64,000 bases of DNA, taken from the NCBI GenBank assembly GCA_021018815.1, contig JAITYX010000021.1:6539001-6603000 (forward strand). Reading direction: 5' to 3'. Shown piece after piece: positions 35,840 through 49,262 of the stretch. This stretch comes from Talinum fruticosum (lineage: Eukaryota; Streptophyta; Magnoliopsida; Caryophyllales; Talinaceae). The stretch's first letter is position 1, and each line of letters opens with the position of its first letter. The notes beneath the pieces were generated by a model. That model searched no databases, was not told where the DNA came from, and saw only the letters and a list, made by a program, of their open reading frames with translations. A program made the position numbers and the translations under genes.

Positions 35840-38800
35840 AAATTTTATTTTATTTAATTAAATTTTTGGTTTCCTGAATGATGTTTCTCTCTCTAACTAC
35901 CCCGTTTAACAACAAGCATAGACGATGCCCCTTTGAGGAAGCTTGGCCGAAAGCAGAGACTCCTTAAAAGCTCTCTCTCTGTTCCCTCTTTCTCTCTCTA
36001 GGTTGCTCTGCATTTTTTGTTGAATAATAAATCGTAATATACGAACACTTGCTCGAAAAAACCCCAAACTTTGGTTGTATTTTAATAGCACAGCACAGGG
36101 TCTTCAATCATGTTTGGCCTTCCTTAAATTCTTTGAATTTTCTATTAAAATTAATAAAAATGGCGACCCCTACTCAACCTCTCTACTCTCTACTCTTTCA
36201 ACTTTACTCTCTCTCTCTCTCTCCTCCTCTGTTTTTTCGCATCTCTCGTAATTGGGTGTTCTGAAAGAGGGAAAAGAGCAAAGGCCAAAATCAAAACATG
36301 GGATTTCAAAGAACCGTCTCTTTCTTTTACATTACTTTTTCGACGTTAACCAAATCGAAAAGTTTGTGCTTCTGCGTCTCTTCTCTCTCTCTCTCTCTCC
36401 CCCTTCCCTCCCCTGTTTCCTATGTTGTTTGTTTACCCTCTCTCACATTGCCCAGCTACAAACAGACAACCTTAATTTAATTACCTTAAAACTGGGAACT
36501 CCGATCTCCTCTAGTTGAAGGAGATACTGTAATTTTATTGCTATGCATTTGATAGTTCGTATTTTCAATTATTAAAAATCTATCAATAATAATGAAATAA
36601 TTTTACCAATCAATATTAACAAAAAAATATGTAAATAAGTTAAACAAGTGAATTGAGATAACTGCAAAATTGCTTCCAAGTTTCAAGTTCTTAACTATAG
36701 AGATACTAAAAATACTAAAATTACCTCCCAAATATTTCCTATCTCTCTAGAAAATAATTATTGTAAATGGTAAAAACAAATTATCTTTGCCATAAAAAAT
36801 TATCTTTATTAAACCTAACATTATGTTAATCATGGTAATTTTGAGCTTTGTCAGACAAGACTTGGCTCACTGTATGTTCGAAATCAAACTTAAATTTAAA
36901 GCTGAGTTTGTTTAAAACAAATCCAAAAACAAATCTTCAAATTTGATTGAGTTGTGTTTTGATCTACTTAGGCTCAAATCTAATCAAACCCCATCATTAC
37001 ACTTTTATTTTTATCTTCATATAATTATTTTGAAATTTGTTTTAACTTTAAAAAACTATTTATCTCGACTTAAACAATGCTTCAACATTGAAAGGAAAAG
37101 GTCCAAATTAACATAATAAAATGCACAAGAATTTTTTATTTAAGTTTTTATTTTAACTATAAATGGTAATGGTAAGCAGCAATAATTTCAATTATAAATT
37201 AGTTATAAAATTAAGTTTTGAGATAGTGATGAAAATGACAAGGAGGTGTCTGAAAACGAGGCAGTGAGAAGTGATATGATTTAGCTCTAAACAAATTAAC
37301 TATTTAACTATAATGAGTAACGGTGCTTTCAAATATATCAAGGAAAACACCCAAAATATAAGCATGGAAAATGGCTTACTTTTCTCCCAAAATAAATAAA
37401 CAAGTCTAGATAAGTTTCACTAGGTTTGGGCTTGGTTGGCTAAGCATTGAAATCGAGTTAAGTATGGCCGAACAAGCTAAGGTTCAGCGAAAATTCTGAC
37501 CAAATCTAGCCAACTGCTAGGGTTCCTTGAGCTATTAAGACTTCTTCACTAACCCAAACTACATGAAGAAAAATATTGGATTAGATTTGCATAATTCCAT
37601 CTTATATTCAATAAAATTACCATCTTATTTGCAATTTCTACCAATTAAACTTCTAGGAACAGTTTCCTTTAGTTACAGGTTTGATCCATTAGGGTTTAAT
37701 TATTAGTTATTGACATAATAATTTTAGGCATGTCAATTAATTAACGGCATCGAGAAGATAAAGTTTGAATTTTCCGTGATATGAATATTGTCTTCTTTTT
37801 TACACCATGATGCATTGTGTCTCACCAATGTTTGGTCTCACAACTTTGGTCTTCTTTTATAACTTATTTCTTTTTAGTGCAAGTCTTTTGTTGGTTTACA
37901 TGAATTACAATATATAAGTCGTTGCTAACTGAATTATTAAGGCAGCTAATTAAGGTTGTTAGGCTAAATTATGTTGCATACAATCAAGCCTATATTGTAA
38001 GAGGGCATGGGATACAAATAGCAAATTGTGTTCCCTCCAATTGTCACTTTTCTCTCAAACCAATTCCATGGGAATCAGTTTTCATTTGCTTACTACTCTC
38101 TCTACATATTCTATTAGCTGTAGCCAGAATTGTGACCACTCTTCTCGTTTCTTTATTACATAAGTCTTTGCATTCTTCATGGTGCGTGGACAAAATTCTG
38201 AAAGTAATCACTTTTTAAAATCTCAACAAAAACGTTTAAGATGCGCTAATATTTTAAAATAAGTAGAGTAATTCAGATTTTAAAAATAAAATAGAATGGA
38301 CTTTAGGAAAATAAAACCCATCAAAAAGATGCTTTACGTGTAACATTAAAAGGTACATTTACATTAGCAGATGTTTTAAGTCCATCAACTGTGATATGTT
38401 TTATGATTCAAAAATTCGATTTATTTTGCTTGAAGATAGGTAACTAAGTTCTTCTATTCCATTCCACTTGACTCATAGGTTGATATAGAGAAGCATAATA
38501 CGGGCTGGACGAGGCCAACTAGCGGGGAATATATAGTAAAATTCATGTCTATATGCATATCAGCCACATTAAAAAAGTAGAAGATATCATAATCTGAACC
38601 CTAATGATAGTAGTGGCTTAATGAGAATTTGAATTTAATTATACCTACATATATACTTTTATTTTTTATTTTAATTTTGCTAAAAGTAGTTGGTGTGTTT
38701 GCTATTGGAGATGTAAATTGGGTTTAAGATTTTGTGGATAGTGGAATAGAAAGAAAGTGCGGTGACGGGTGATGAGATGGGGGGTTTGAAAAAGGAAAAA

Positions 38801-39971
38801 GGGAATAATTGTAATAAAAAGGGCAAAATTTTCCAGAAGAGTCGAATCCAAGAGTACAGGAAAGGTCCACTGTTTGCCTCTTTTGTTCTCCAAGCGCCCA
38901 ATCACTTCTCTCTCCTCCAGTACCTCGTATTTAATTCCCTCCCTTCCTTTATCCTATCTTACCACGCGCTACTCAACCCGCGTCTTCTTCACTCGCTCCT
39001 AATTACACTCTGGATTTTTCAAAATTACTTAAAAAAGAAAAACTACTGTCGACCCAAAAAAACGTAAGTAGTAAATTTTCCTTTTTGGCTCTGAAAAGCA
39101 TAAGTAGTAGATCCTCATCCTTGTGTGACTTTAATACTTAAGAGATATCAGATGAGAGATAAATTTTGTCTAGTTAGAGCAAAGTACCCAACCAATTAAC
39201 TTAAGTTTGGTTTTATGTTGATAATTAACTTAGAGACAAAAATTTGAGGTCCAAAGTCGTATATTTTTGGACTTGAAGTAATTAGTTAAAGTTTTAAGAG
39301 TTTCTTAATCTAATCAAAGTTGGTTTATTAGGAATATACATACGTCACCTGTAAAATTTAATTATTTATTTTCATACTATTAACTTTTTCTTTATCAGCT
39401 TATCATTTAGATGCATTTATTTCTTGTATAAAAATCTCAAATTATAATTTTAAATTTTGAAACTGCCTAAAAAAATTTTAAATTCTGAAAATTCTTATAG
39501 TATTCACATAAAAGTCATTTTATAGTTTGGAGATTGTACGATTTTTTTCCAAGAAAAAGAAATCATTATACTATTCTAATATATAATATAGTAAAAAATT
39601 AAATTATCTTAACATTATATCTAGTTGCATATTTCTTATATTGAAAAGAGTATTTCGAGTTATTTTTATTTGAATTCATCATGAATATGGAGTATGCGAT
39701 CCATACTCGAAGTTGCATATTTTGTACTTTCCTTCTAATATTCTCCAAGCGTTGGTCCAAAAAAAAAAAGGAAAAAGACGATAAATGGATTTTTAAAAAC
39801 TGACACGCATATCCATTATGCTTATAAACTTCATTCTTTAAAAAAAAAAAAGGTGGATTAAAAGAAACTTTTAAACAACGTGTTACACTGTGAGTTAACA
39901 AGTCTATTTTGTGAATGATAAATTTAAAGGCGTATTTATCTCAATGTTGGGAAATGTTAGTTTACTAATTA
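35840..39971. other. AP2 upstream intergenic DNA
   Basis: No recognised gene. Contains pyrimidine tracts near 36211-36228 and 36383-36400 and AT-rich DNA. The open frames at 37922-38218 and 38762-39067 have no recognised family, although the first runs 98 codons. Confidence 0.5.
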
Positions 39972-40447
39972 GGTCTAATATATTTGATTCTAAGAAAATT
40001 AGAAGGAAAGAAAAAAATATGGAAAATGAATTTTTTTCCCTTGTTTGAATTGAAGAAAAAGGAGAGAGAAAAAGTTTAATGGAAAAACTCATGAAAAATT
40101 TTGTCAATTTGATCAATCATATTTTCCTTCCAAAATTGAGAGGAAAATGGAAGAAAAATTTCACAAAAGAGAGAAATGGAGAAAAGAGAGATAATTTTAT
40201 TAAGTAATGTCATTAAAAATTTTCTCTCTCTTCTCAATTAATCAATGTTATTGAATATTTTCTCTCTTCTCTTCATGACAATGGGTTGATGGGTAAAAGG
40301 TTAGAAAATGATTATAATTTTTTCCTCTATTTTTCCTTGAACCAAACACAAGAAAATAAATTAATTTTCTCTTAACTTTTTTCCTCATTACATTTTTTTC
40401 CATTTAAATTTTCTTTCCAACCAATTTTCTTAGAATCAAATAGAGTC
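39972..40447. mobile_element. PIF/Harbinger-like (Tourist-type) MITE
   Basis: A 476-bp element between TTA duplications (39969-39971 and 40448-40450). Terminal repeats: left GGTCTAATATATTTGATTCT, right (reverse complement) GACTCTATTTGATTCTAAG; both continue into AAGAAAATT and GGAAAG. The interior is A- and T-rich GAGAAAA/TTTTCTC sequence with weak self-complementarity and no coding capacity. The frame at 39904-40116 is by chance. Confidence 0.65.
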
Positions 40448-40745
40448 TTAGTGATAAAGAGGTGTAAGGTTGTAAAAAGTGTGAAGTAAAATTGTAAAGA
40501 GTAGTAAGAATTTGTAAGCAGTATGTAAGGAGTTGTAAACAGATTGTAAGAAATATAAAATATTTTACATGACTTGATAAAAATGTTTAATATACTTTTA
40601 TATTTATGTACAACATATTTGTATTTTTATTTATGAATTTAATGTCAATTATAAAATTTATATGTTTGTCATACCAAATGCATATGCATCAGTTTGATGA
40701 TTTTTTCTTCTTTTTTATTTTTTAGAAAAAAATTATGTTTGATAC

Positions 40746-41580
40746 TTTTTTTTTTGGGCAGAAGGTCGGAAAATTACAACACTAACTCACTATCCCTTGC
40801 TAATTTAGCTGGTCTATGCGCCTGAGCTGCTGAAGCACGATCCACCTTCTGTATGAACACAAAGCCGAAGGCCTAAATAAGCTTGAGAATTGGAGTCCTA
40901 ATTGATGACTTTTCTTTGGAGCCTTTACTTCTTCCCGATCCCAGTAGCTCCTTAATTAGGATTGAGGAATCCGTCTTGATGCATACTTAAGGACATCCCA
41001 ATTTGAGAGCCTCCACAAGTCCTCCCTCAACCGCTAAGTACTCCATCTGCAGCGCACTAGATCCAAACCCTAATGTTCCTCCTTTATACACCCGGCCATC
41101 CCCGCATTGAATAATATCCACACCGCTCATCCCTTTGTAGAACCAAATTTCCATGCTCCATCAACTTCAACTTTAACAATCCACATGCTCACCTCACTCC
41201 TTTATTCTCCTCTCAAGAAACTGACATTCTGTATCATCATACCTTTATCCCCTGCTTCATCAACCTTGGAACTTATTGCTTGCATCTAGCCATTCCTTAG
41301 TATTGTAACCTCTCTAAGAACTTCAGATGGATTAACTCTAACTTTTCGAAAAATGACACCTGTCCCGTGCTTCCATATATGCCATAGTGTAACCACGAAA
41401 CACTCAAGTTTCCCTTCGCCATCCCCTCCTTTCCTCTTAGATATCCAAACCAATTCCAAAACCACTTTTGAAAAGAAATAACGGGCTAGAGATTAATTCT
41501 TAATCCCAACTCACCTCCCATCCAAATTCTTTTAACTATTTCACAGTCCCCGAACAATGACTTCCGTATAATAGATAGTT
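40746..41580 (-). mobile_element. 5'-truncated LINE fragment with an RNase H-like domain
   Basis: Minus-strand translation in the frame through 41137-41170 gives VEVDGAWKFGSTKGMSGVD, then GGTLGFGSSALQMEYLAVEG and GGLVEALKLGCP, followed by a stop, then IKTDSSILIKELLGSG: the order of a plant LINE RNase H-like (RVT_3) domain with its Asp and Glu positions. A T-run at 40746-40756 marks the poly(A) end on the minus strand. It is dead (stops, frame changes). It appears to have inserted between the two arms of the foldback-like element. Confidence 0.7.
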
Positions 41581-41584
41581 ATAG

Positions 41585-41753
41585 ATGCATAAATGACTTT
41601 CATATAATAGATAGTTGAAAATAACCTTAATTTTACAAATTAAAATAAATGTTCTCAACTACTAAAATTAGTAGTTGAGGACATTTATTTCAAACGTGTA
41701 AAATTAAGGTCATTTTTAAGAATGGCCTATTACATGAAAATTATTTATGCATA
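41585..41753. mobile_element. Hairpin MITE, about 170 bp
   Basis: Nearly self-complementary over its length: ATGCATAAATGACTTTCAT at the left pairs with the right end ending AAAATTATTTATGCAT, and AAATGTTCTCAACTACTAA pairs with TTAGTAGTTGAGGACATTT around a centre near 41665. Mismatches and a small bulge are present. No clear target duplication. Confidence 0.65.
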
Positions 41754-42056
41754 TATAAAAACTCTTTTTATAAATATCAAATATAATTTCTTTTTTTCTT
41801 GAAAAATAAATCATTAATCATGACATATATGCGCTTGGCATCACAAATATATAAATTTTATTATTCTATTACATAAAATTCATAAATAAAAATACAAATA
41901 TGTTACGAGATAACTATAAAAATACACATATGAATACATTAAATATTTTTTATCAAATCATATACAATATTTTATATTCCTTCTAACTTCTTTTAACTTC
42001 TTACATGTTCTTATATCTTTTTACAACTCTTCAAAACTCGTTACAATATATGCTAA

Positions 42057-42310
42057 TTAAATGGAATATGGCTGAAATAGGCCAAATAATTTCGTCACAT
42101 TCAACTTGACTATTCACCTATAAACTTAAACTTTAACAAAATATTTGTAATATTATTCACGATAACTAGCGTAAATGGACATGTTAAATGGAATATGGCT
42201 TAAATAACCCAAATAATTTCGTCACGTTCAACTTTACTATTCACCTATAAACTTAAACTTTAACAAAATATTTGTAATATTATTCATGATAACTAGTGTA
42301 AATGGACATG
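42057..42310. repeat. Tandem duplication, 2 copies of 127 bp
   Basis: The unit starting TTAAATGGAATATGGCT and ending TGTAAATGGACATG occurs at 42057 and again at 42184 with only a handful of differences. It begins right at the outer edge of the foldback-like element's right arm. Confidence 0.88.
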
Positions 42311-42616
42311 ATACTTTTGAAATTACTTATTCGTTGGAATTTGTTTGTGAATTTCTTAAGACATAAAATTAAATTAATACATCGAATGAGTATTAATTAT
42401 CCACATCTATATAAATCCAATATATCGAAAAACCCAATGGGAGTATGAGTGTAGGAATGGGAAAAATAGGGTGTGGGTATAGCTATATCTACCATGTACA
42501 TATCCTACAGTCATCCCTAGTAGACACCTTTACATACATAAATTTTCACCAACAAGTTTTTTTATTTAATGGTAGAAAAATAAATTCACAATAAATTTCG
42601 ATATGAAAAATAATAT

Positions 42617-42815
42617 GTAGTTGTAAGGAACTCGCTATAAGGAGTTGTAAGAAACTGTAAGTAATCGTAAGGAGTTGTAATGAGATGTAAGAAGTTGTAA
42701 GAAAAGTTATAAGTAGCTATAAGACTGTAAATTAAAACAAAATGAAATAGGGTCTTACTACTTTATATTACTTACAGTTAAATCTTACTCCTTTGTATAA
42801 CTCCTTACTATTCGT
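42617..42815. repeat. GTTGTAAG-type array that reverses orientation
   Basis: 42617-42735 carries about ten diverged AGTTGTAAGGA/AACTGTAAGTA units on the plus strand; after a short AT-rich spacer 42755-42815 carries the reverse (CTTACTACTTTA, CTTACTCCTTTG, CTCCTTACTA). It looks like a small foldback with a short loop. Confidence 0.6.
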
Positions 42816-42945
42816 TTATACATTTTTGTATATATATTTTTTTATCATTCGTAATTGCTTAACATTGTTGAAATGAGTTCACTTTAAATCCAAATCTATA
42901 TTTGAAATTACTTCAGAGGGCATGAATTAAAATGTTAGATTAACA

Positions 42946-42948
<3 letters not shown>

Positions 42949-43002
<54 letters not shown>
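42949..43002. repeat. (AT)n microsatellite, about 54 bp
   Basis: Uninterrupted AT tract. Confidence 0.95.
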
Positions 43003-43005
<3 letters not shown>

Positions 43006-44769
43006 GAACCTAATTTTGCTAACAGAACTTAATTTAAAAACCCTTAACTACAAAGTCATACATGAGAAGAACCCGTTCCCATTGATCTTGCATTTTTCTT
43101 AATGCAAATTTATTGCTCCATGGCGTTGAGAAATGTTAAGGAATATGAGCGACAACAACATTTACTTATAAGTTGAGTATAAGAAATTAAAAACACACTA
43201 AAATAAATAGGCCATACGCTCCAATTTCAGACATCGATATTAACTATTTGTATTATATGTTTTTTTTTGACAAAAACTATTTGTATTATATGTTAGTTAT
43301 TACCTATTTGTATTAATTGTTTACATTAGCTACTTTTAAAAAAAATTTTGATAAAATTTTAGTTGTTTCTAATGGAACCGTTTGGTAAATTTTTTTTTAT
43401 ACTTCTAGCTCAATTTTATAATTTATTTAAACATTACAATTTTAGTATTATATATTTAATTTTTCTTAATATTATGTGATATACAAAAGTACTTTTATGC
43501 CTCTACCGAACTTTGGTTAAAAATATTTTGGTTTACTATCAGATTGATTTCATCTTTAATATACAACATATTTAAAAGTAACACAAATCGATTTCATTAC
43601 GGTGGGCGGGCTAGGTACCATAGGTGTGGATATAATTATCCTCCCAAATCATAATAGATTAATTAATAGAAATAATTGTATTTTTAAAAAATTAAAATTT
43701 AAAAGTATTAACTTAAATAGGGTGTTTTATAATGACATTTAGTGTAATTTTGTTGAAGTCACAAGGTTAATATAGTAAATTTAGATATTAAACTCTTCTA
43801 AATACTCAATTTATTTTACAATACATGTCATTTTAAATAACTTATTTCGTTTCACAATATCTCGTCATTTTATAATTTTGACGACTTATTAATTAGTAAT
43901 TTACCAATTTATTCTTATTAATTACTTTTTCCTCTCTTATTTTTTTTATTTCCAATGAAATCTTAGTCGAACTTGTTATTTTAAAACAATTTTATTATAA
44001 ATTATGGTGGTTTTAACTTGCGAATATTTAAAAGAAGTGGAGAAAGTGGAGGAAGAAGACGTACACTGCAAAGGAAAGCGCGTGGGTTAGAGAAGTTAGC
44101 AAAGTGGGATATAGAGAGGCAATTCTTAGAGGTAAAGGTGATAGGAATATGAATATATAAAGAGTTCGTAAATTTAAGAATAAAAATATCAAATATCAAA
44201 TATAAAATATCAATCCTATGCTTGACATCAACATGATGATCCACCCCATGCATTCATTTTTTAAGGAAAAAAAATAAATTATGAACACAGGAAAGAGAGA
44301 GAAAGAGAGGGTGTTTGGACCTCAGTGTGGGGGGCATAGAAAATTAGGCATTGAAAGGTCAAGAGAAGGCCACGACACAAAAACTGACACACAAAAGTTA
44401 AGACAACCAAACAAGGCCTTATTGTTAGGGATCTCCCACGAGGCTCTTCCTCCACCTCCCCATCCCCCTCCCCTCCCCTCCCCCTCAGTTGTTGTATTGT
44501 ATTGTAAGTTTTTAAAAAATAAAAATAAAAAACTCCTAATCTCCTTCAAACTCGTTTGAATTATTTTCAACTTCTTTTAGGATCATTCAGTTTTTTCCAA
44601 TCTCTTAATTATTTTTTTCCAATTGTCTATTTACTTTTTGTACAACTATTTATAGTTATTTTTAGTTCCTTTCAATCCTATCTAAAATTTTATAAAATTT
44701 TGTAGTTCAATTTGATCTTTGTCAATTCAACCTCTTTTTTGGCGGAGAAGAATATGACTAAAGTTTTGT

Positions 44770-44925
44770 TACATTTAATTTTACTTTATAATTTTATAAT
44801 TTTTTACGACTTTTTACAATTATTTACATCTTTTTATAATTAATTTAACAACTATCTTATAACTTTTTATAACTAAATTTACAACTATCTTACAATTTAT
44901 TACAACTTCTTACGAGTAGATGAAA
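44770..44925. repeat. GTTGTAAG-type array (reverse orientation)
   Basis: Repeated TTTTTACGACTTTTTACAATTA and CTTACAATTTATTACAACTT-like units on the plus strand, the complement of the GTTGTAAG word seen at 40455-40560, 42617-42735 and 49130-49262. Confidence 0.5.
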
Positions 44926-46342
44926 ACAAGGCTTAAAAGAAAGAAAGTCGCGTTTATCCAATAAATCCCCTCTGTTTTAACATACATGTCTTTTTAAGGG
45001 TTACAAGGGAATACAAACGAAACACAAAATTTATGACAAAATTTGTGTTAAAAGATCAAGTGATTCAAACATTTTATTAAAAATGAAAAAATCTATAAAA
45101 AAGGAGATAAACAAAACAATTAATAAGAAAAATCGGTAAACTAGTCATTAGTATTTCATTGAAATTGTAAAATGATAAATTATTTGAAATAAATAAAAAT
45201 TAACTAAAGTAATGTATAGTGTGAAACAGAGGGAGTATTTAGGTGGTTTAATATGGAGTTGGAGGGAAGGGGTAATGTGGGTATTTAAGGGTGAATGAGT
45301 GGAAAAGCAAAAGGGCATTCTAATAATGGAAGCGGGACGAGGCTTAAGCTTCTTTGCTTTCATTTCCTCAACTAGAAACAGTACACAACAACAGTACACC
45401 CCACTACACCCTCTCGTCTCGTGGCCAAGCAATCCTCAGCAGCTCAGCTTATCTTTTCCAAACCTAACTTCCGTCTGCCCGGATCACCCCTCCCCCGGCA
45501 ACCTACCAAAACTATCCATTCTTAATTATGTGATTTAAACAATCTAGGTTTATGTGTAATCGGAAACTTTTAAACAAAAAATCAACTTAATTTTAAAATT
45601 CAGTTGATTTCGATTAAATTTCGATTCTACTTAATTTTTATTACAAAATTATGTTACTCTTAAAGATTCTCATTAGATCAACTATCGCAGTAAAAAAAAA
45701 AAAAAAAAGTATCCTAAATCAACCAAATTCTTATTGATATTAGTACGTATGAGCAGGTCAACTTTAAATTAATGACTAAACTAAATCAAATAATCCATTT
45801 ATTAGATATATAAACCTAATTAATACCCCGTATATCTTTTCATTGTAGTTTTATGTTACTTAATGAGGATTTTTATAGTATAACTGAAATTAATCTATAC
45901 AATCATTAGGATTATATTACTTTCGGACCTCAATATTTAGCCATTGTCTCGCTCTCTAAGTCTATAATCCTAAAAGTGTAATATTGATATGCCCTCGATA
46001 ATATTTTGCAGTTTAATGTTTTTTATACATATATAAAATACGACTTTTAGTTCATAATATCTCGGTAAAAAGAATAGTTAAAAACATGATTAAAAGACAG
46101 GGATAATAAGTGGTGAAATATTTTTGATCTGAAAAGCCTCCTTGACCTACCTAGCTGCGTGCACAAGAAGAAGATGCATATTTGATAACAACTTATCTAT
46201 CATAAAGCAAATTAAAGGTACACACTTGTAAAAATATGAAATTATTTTAGTACTTTTTAAAAAGGAAAGTTTGAATCCAAAGTAACCAGTCAAAGTTTTC
46301 TTATTTCCCTTTTCGGATGATTAACTTCATTTCATTCCTCCA

Positions 46343-46343
46343 C

Positions 46344-46407
<64 letters not shown>
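46343..46407. repeat. (TTA)n microsatellite
   Basis: About 21 trinucleotide units; responsible for the poly-Tyr open frame at 46317-46565. Confidence 0.95.
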
Positions 46408-46409
<2 letters not shown>

Positions 46410-47007
46410 CACACACTTCAACAGACAGTAATTATCACTAAGAATAGCTCTTTAATTGAGTTATTATTGAGACAAGGAGGGCAAGGAAGTAAATGTCAAA
46501 AAGACTACCAGAAAATGCACTCAATATTCAAAAAGACTTGGCTCAACTTGTCTGTCGGAATATAAATTTATGTGTGTATTAATCCTTTTTAATATTATTT
46601 AATTCTTTTGTTTTGCTTATGTCTGTGAATAAATAAAGATTTTAAAAGCCAAACAAAAAGTCATAACATACTTCTCTGATTGTCATAATTCATGTAAAAG
46701 TTTCTCATACCCAATTATAATTATGATGACCTGTCTCATAAATTAAAAACTTAATTCAATATATAAATACAAATAATTAAATATCATATTTTCTCTTTTT
46801 GTCAGACATCTAAGTAGGTCCATAATTAGCTACTAACAATCAGCCGACAGATAATGATTAATACAACGCCCAATGATGTTAGAGCAATATATATTATTAA
46901 ACCTTTAATATAACTTTAAAAGTGTAAAATCACACGATAAGTTTTTAAACTAATTTATGATGACTTGTCAGACAAATTATAAGTTTAAACTAACATATAA
47001 CCCCGTA

Positions 47008-47009
<2 letters not shown>

Positions 47010-47055
<46 letters not shown>
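47010..47055. repeat. (TA)n microsatellite
   Basis: Pure TA tract of about 46 bp. Confidence 0.93.
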
Positions 47056-47066
<11 letters not shown>

Positions 47067-49129
47067 AATGGTCCTTCTTTTGTTAAAAATTTAAAATATA
47101 TAGTTTAAGATATAATTAACTGCTAACACAACAACCAGTAAAAGTAAAATTTGACAATATAAGAACCTTACACATTACTAAACCTAAAGATAAGTTTAAA
47201 AACATAGAGGTGGTCCCATGAAACTAATTAACATTCTTGATGACATTATTATTGAAATAATTATAGCTACTAATACACAACCAATTCAATCACGATAACT
47301 GAAATCACGGTAAGCATGAATTGATGAGCACATCAACTTTGTAAGAACATTGTAACACGTTACGGTTTTCTCACAGCTACTACATAAATATTCTCCCCTA
47401 ACTCAATTCAGCCACTTGATTATCAACTCAACCAGCGAATTCGAGTATCGTTATCAAACAAGAATTACCAATTAAATTACTGAGCATCGACACAAATTAT
47501 CGTATTTTAAAATTTATTTAGTCTTTCATTAGAGGGAAGGAGGGGATAATTTAGTTTTTTTATTGTGTCGCTCATATTCGACCTATCGAATTTGATAGGA
47601 TGATATGGTTAAGAAGTGAGAATTTTATGTATGATTTAACAGTTATCGAATAACTTGTACATATGTATCGAGAATTGTACGAGATATATATATATATATA
47701 TAGGTATATTTATGTACGTAGACATGACATAGATGTACTAATGAGTAATTAGTTGAGGTTTCCCCGTCCATTTGAACGAGTATTATTGGTCTTTTCGCAA
47801 TGTAAATCCTACGTGGTTCCATTTTAATAATACAACAATCATAGGATGGGTGGGGGATTAGGCCTGGCAGGGACATATCCAACACCAAATTCATGTATAT
47901 AACCTCACATTTTCATTTTCTTGTTTTCAACAGCTTATTTAATACTCTAATTAATTGACGTTTGATAAAAATATCGTAGTAATCTATGCGGACCACCCCC
48001 TCTTTATCACCTTTGCTTTGCTGCAAAATATCTTCTCTATCGTTATTCCAACGTGATTCATGACATTTTTCTTTTCTCTTAATCCTTTAATTACGTGTAA
48101 ACAAGTCGCCTCTGTACCTAATCTCTAATTGTCTTCATTTTATATATATATATATATATTAATTTTTTTTTGTCAGATTCTAGAGTTATACTTAGATATA
48201 GTATAAATGCCATCCACTCAATTTTTCTTCATGTATTTTTCTCTTATGTCTTTCAACATAAAATATGCAGTGATATTCTTTCTAAAAGAATATCCAAAAC
48301 GTCAAAATCAAAAGTGTGTAACATCAATAGCATGAAAATTCATATTCTTACAACATAGAAAACTATAATATGAATATCATACGAGTCCAAGAAGTTGAGC
48401 TTGAAGCATGAGTAATTTATCAGGCTAATGAATGACTAATGAATGAAAGATAGCCGAAGTTGATATGCTAAGATCTACAAATTAACAATTTAATTTCCTG
48501 AAAGCAAGAGGTCATGGTTAGGTTACATATCTAGTGACCTAGTATAAAGTGACCATTATTGGCCTACCCAATAATTAGGAGACAGACAACACTTATCTGG
48601 CTAATTAGAGAAAGGTCCTACTATGAAAAATAAATTAAAGACATTTTCGATCAAGTCAAATGTATATATTTGTAGAGTATACACCAAAAAAACACAGTAC
48701 TATTTGCGAGATTTGCCAAATCACATGAATCACAAGTTACAAAAGCGACAGAGATGGAGAACCAAAACCAAGATCTTGAAATGATATGGTCAATCCTTGT
48801 GGCTTAGACAAGCAGATCCAGCAGGAGCAACCCTTTTTTTGGGTGGGGTGGGGGGTTTGAGGACTTGTGGAGGCCATTAGCAAAAGAATTCACTACGTGT
48901 TAGGATGGTTAATTATCGGGTTTAGAGTTAGATTAGTTGTAATTTAGTCCCAATTTTTGGTTCAAAAGTTTATAAATTTTCGGAGGGAACAAAAAAGCTA
49001 ATGGCTTTTGTCTATGACACAATTATTTTTGAAAAAATTATTAAAATAAATTTGAAAAATATTATTTTCTAACAAACTATGCATATCTATCTTTATAAAC
49101 CTCTTATTGAAACAGATGTCTATGTTCTT

Positions 49130-49262
49130 ATAAACTATAAGTAATTGTAAATTATAAGGTCATAAAAAGTTGTAAATGATGGTAAAGATTTTTTAAACAA
49201 AAAATTATGAGTCGTGGAAAACTGTAATGAGTTATTAAAAGTTGTAAAAAATTGTAAGAGAA
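49130..49262. repeat. GTTGTAAG-type array (forward orientation)
   Basis: Diverged units such as AAGTAATTGTAA, AAAAGTTGTAAA, AAAACTGTAATGAGTT and AAAAATTGTAAGAG follow one another. Confidence 0.5.

Larger units (their letters stand above)
40455..42056. mobile_element. Candidate foldback-like element with long, repeat-built terminal arms
   Basis: The left arm (about 40455-40745) and the reverse complement of the right arm (about 41765-42056) match in order: a degenerate GTTGTAAG array, then AATATAAAATATT and GACTTG/GATTTG, then AACATATTTGTATTTTTATT and TATGAATTT, then AAATTATGTTTGATA against AAATTATATTTGATA. Arms of about 290 bp whose outer parts are short tandem-like repeats are the hallmark of foldback elements. 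The interior holds a LINE fragment and a hairpin MITE. Target duplication and exact ends were not fixed. Confidence 0.55.

Noticed and set aside
37922..38218. 98-codon plus-strand frame
   Set aside because: No family motif, AT-rich codon use like its surroundings, and no splice context; could be chance.
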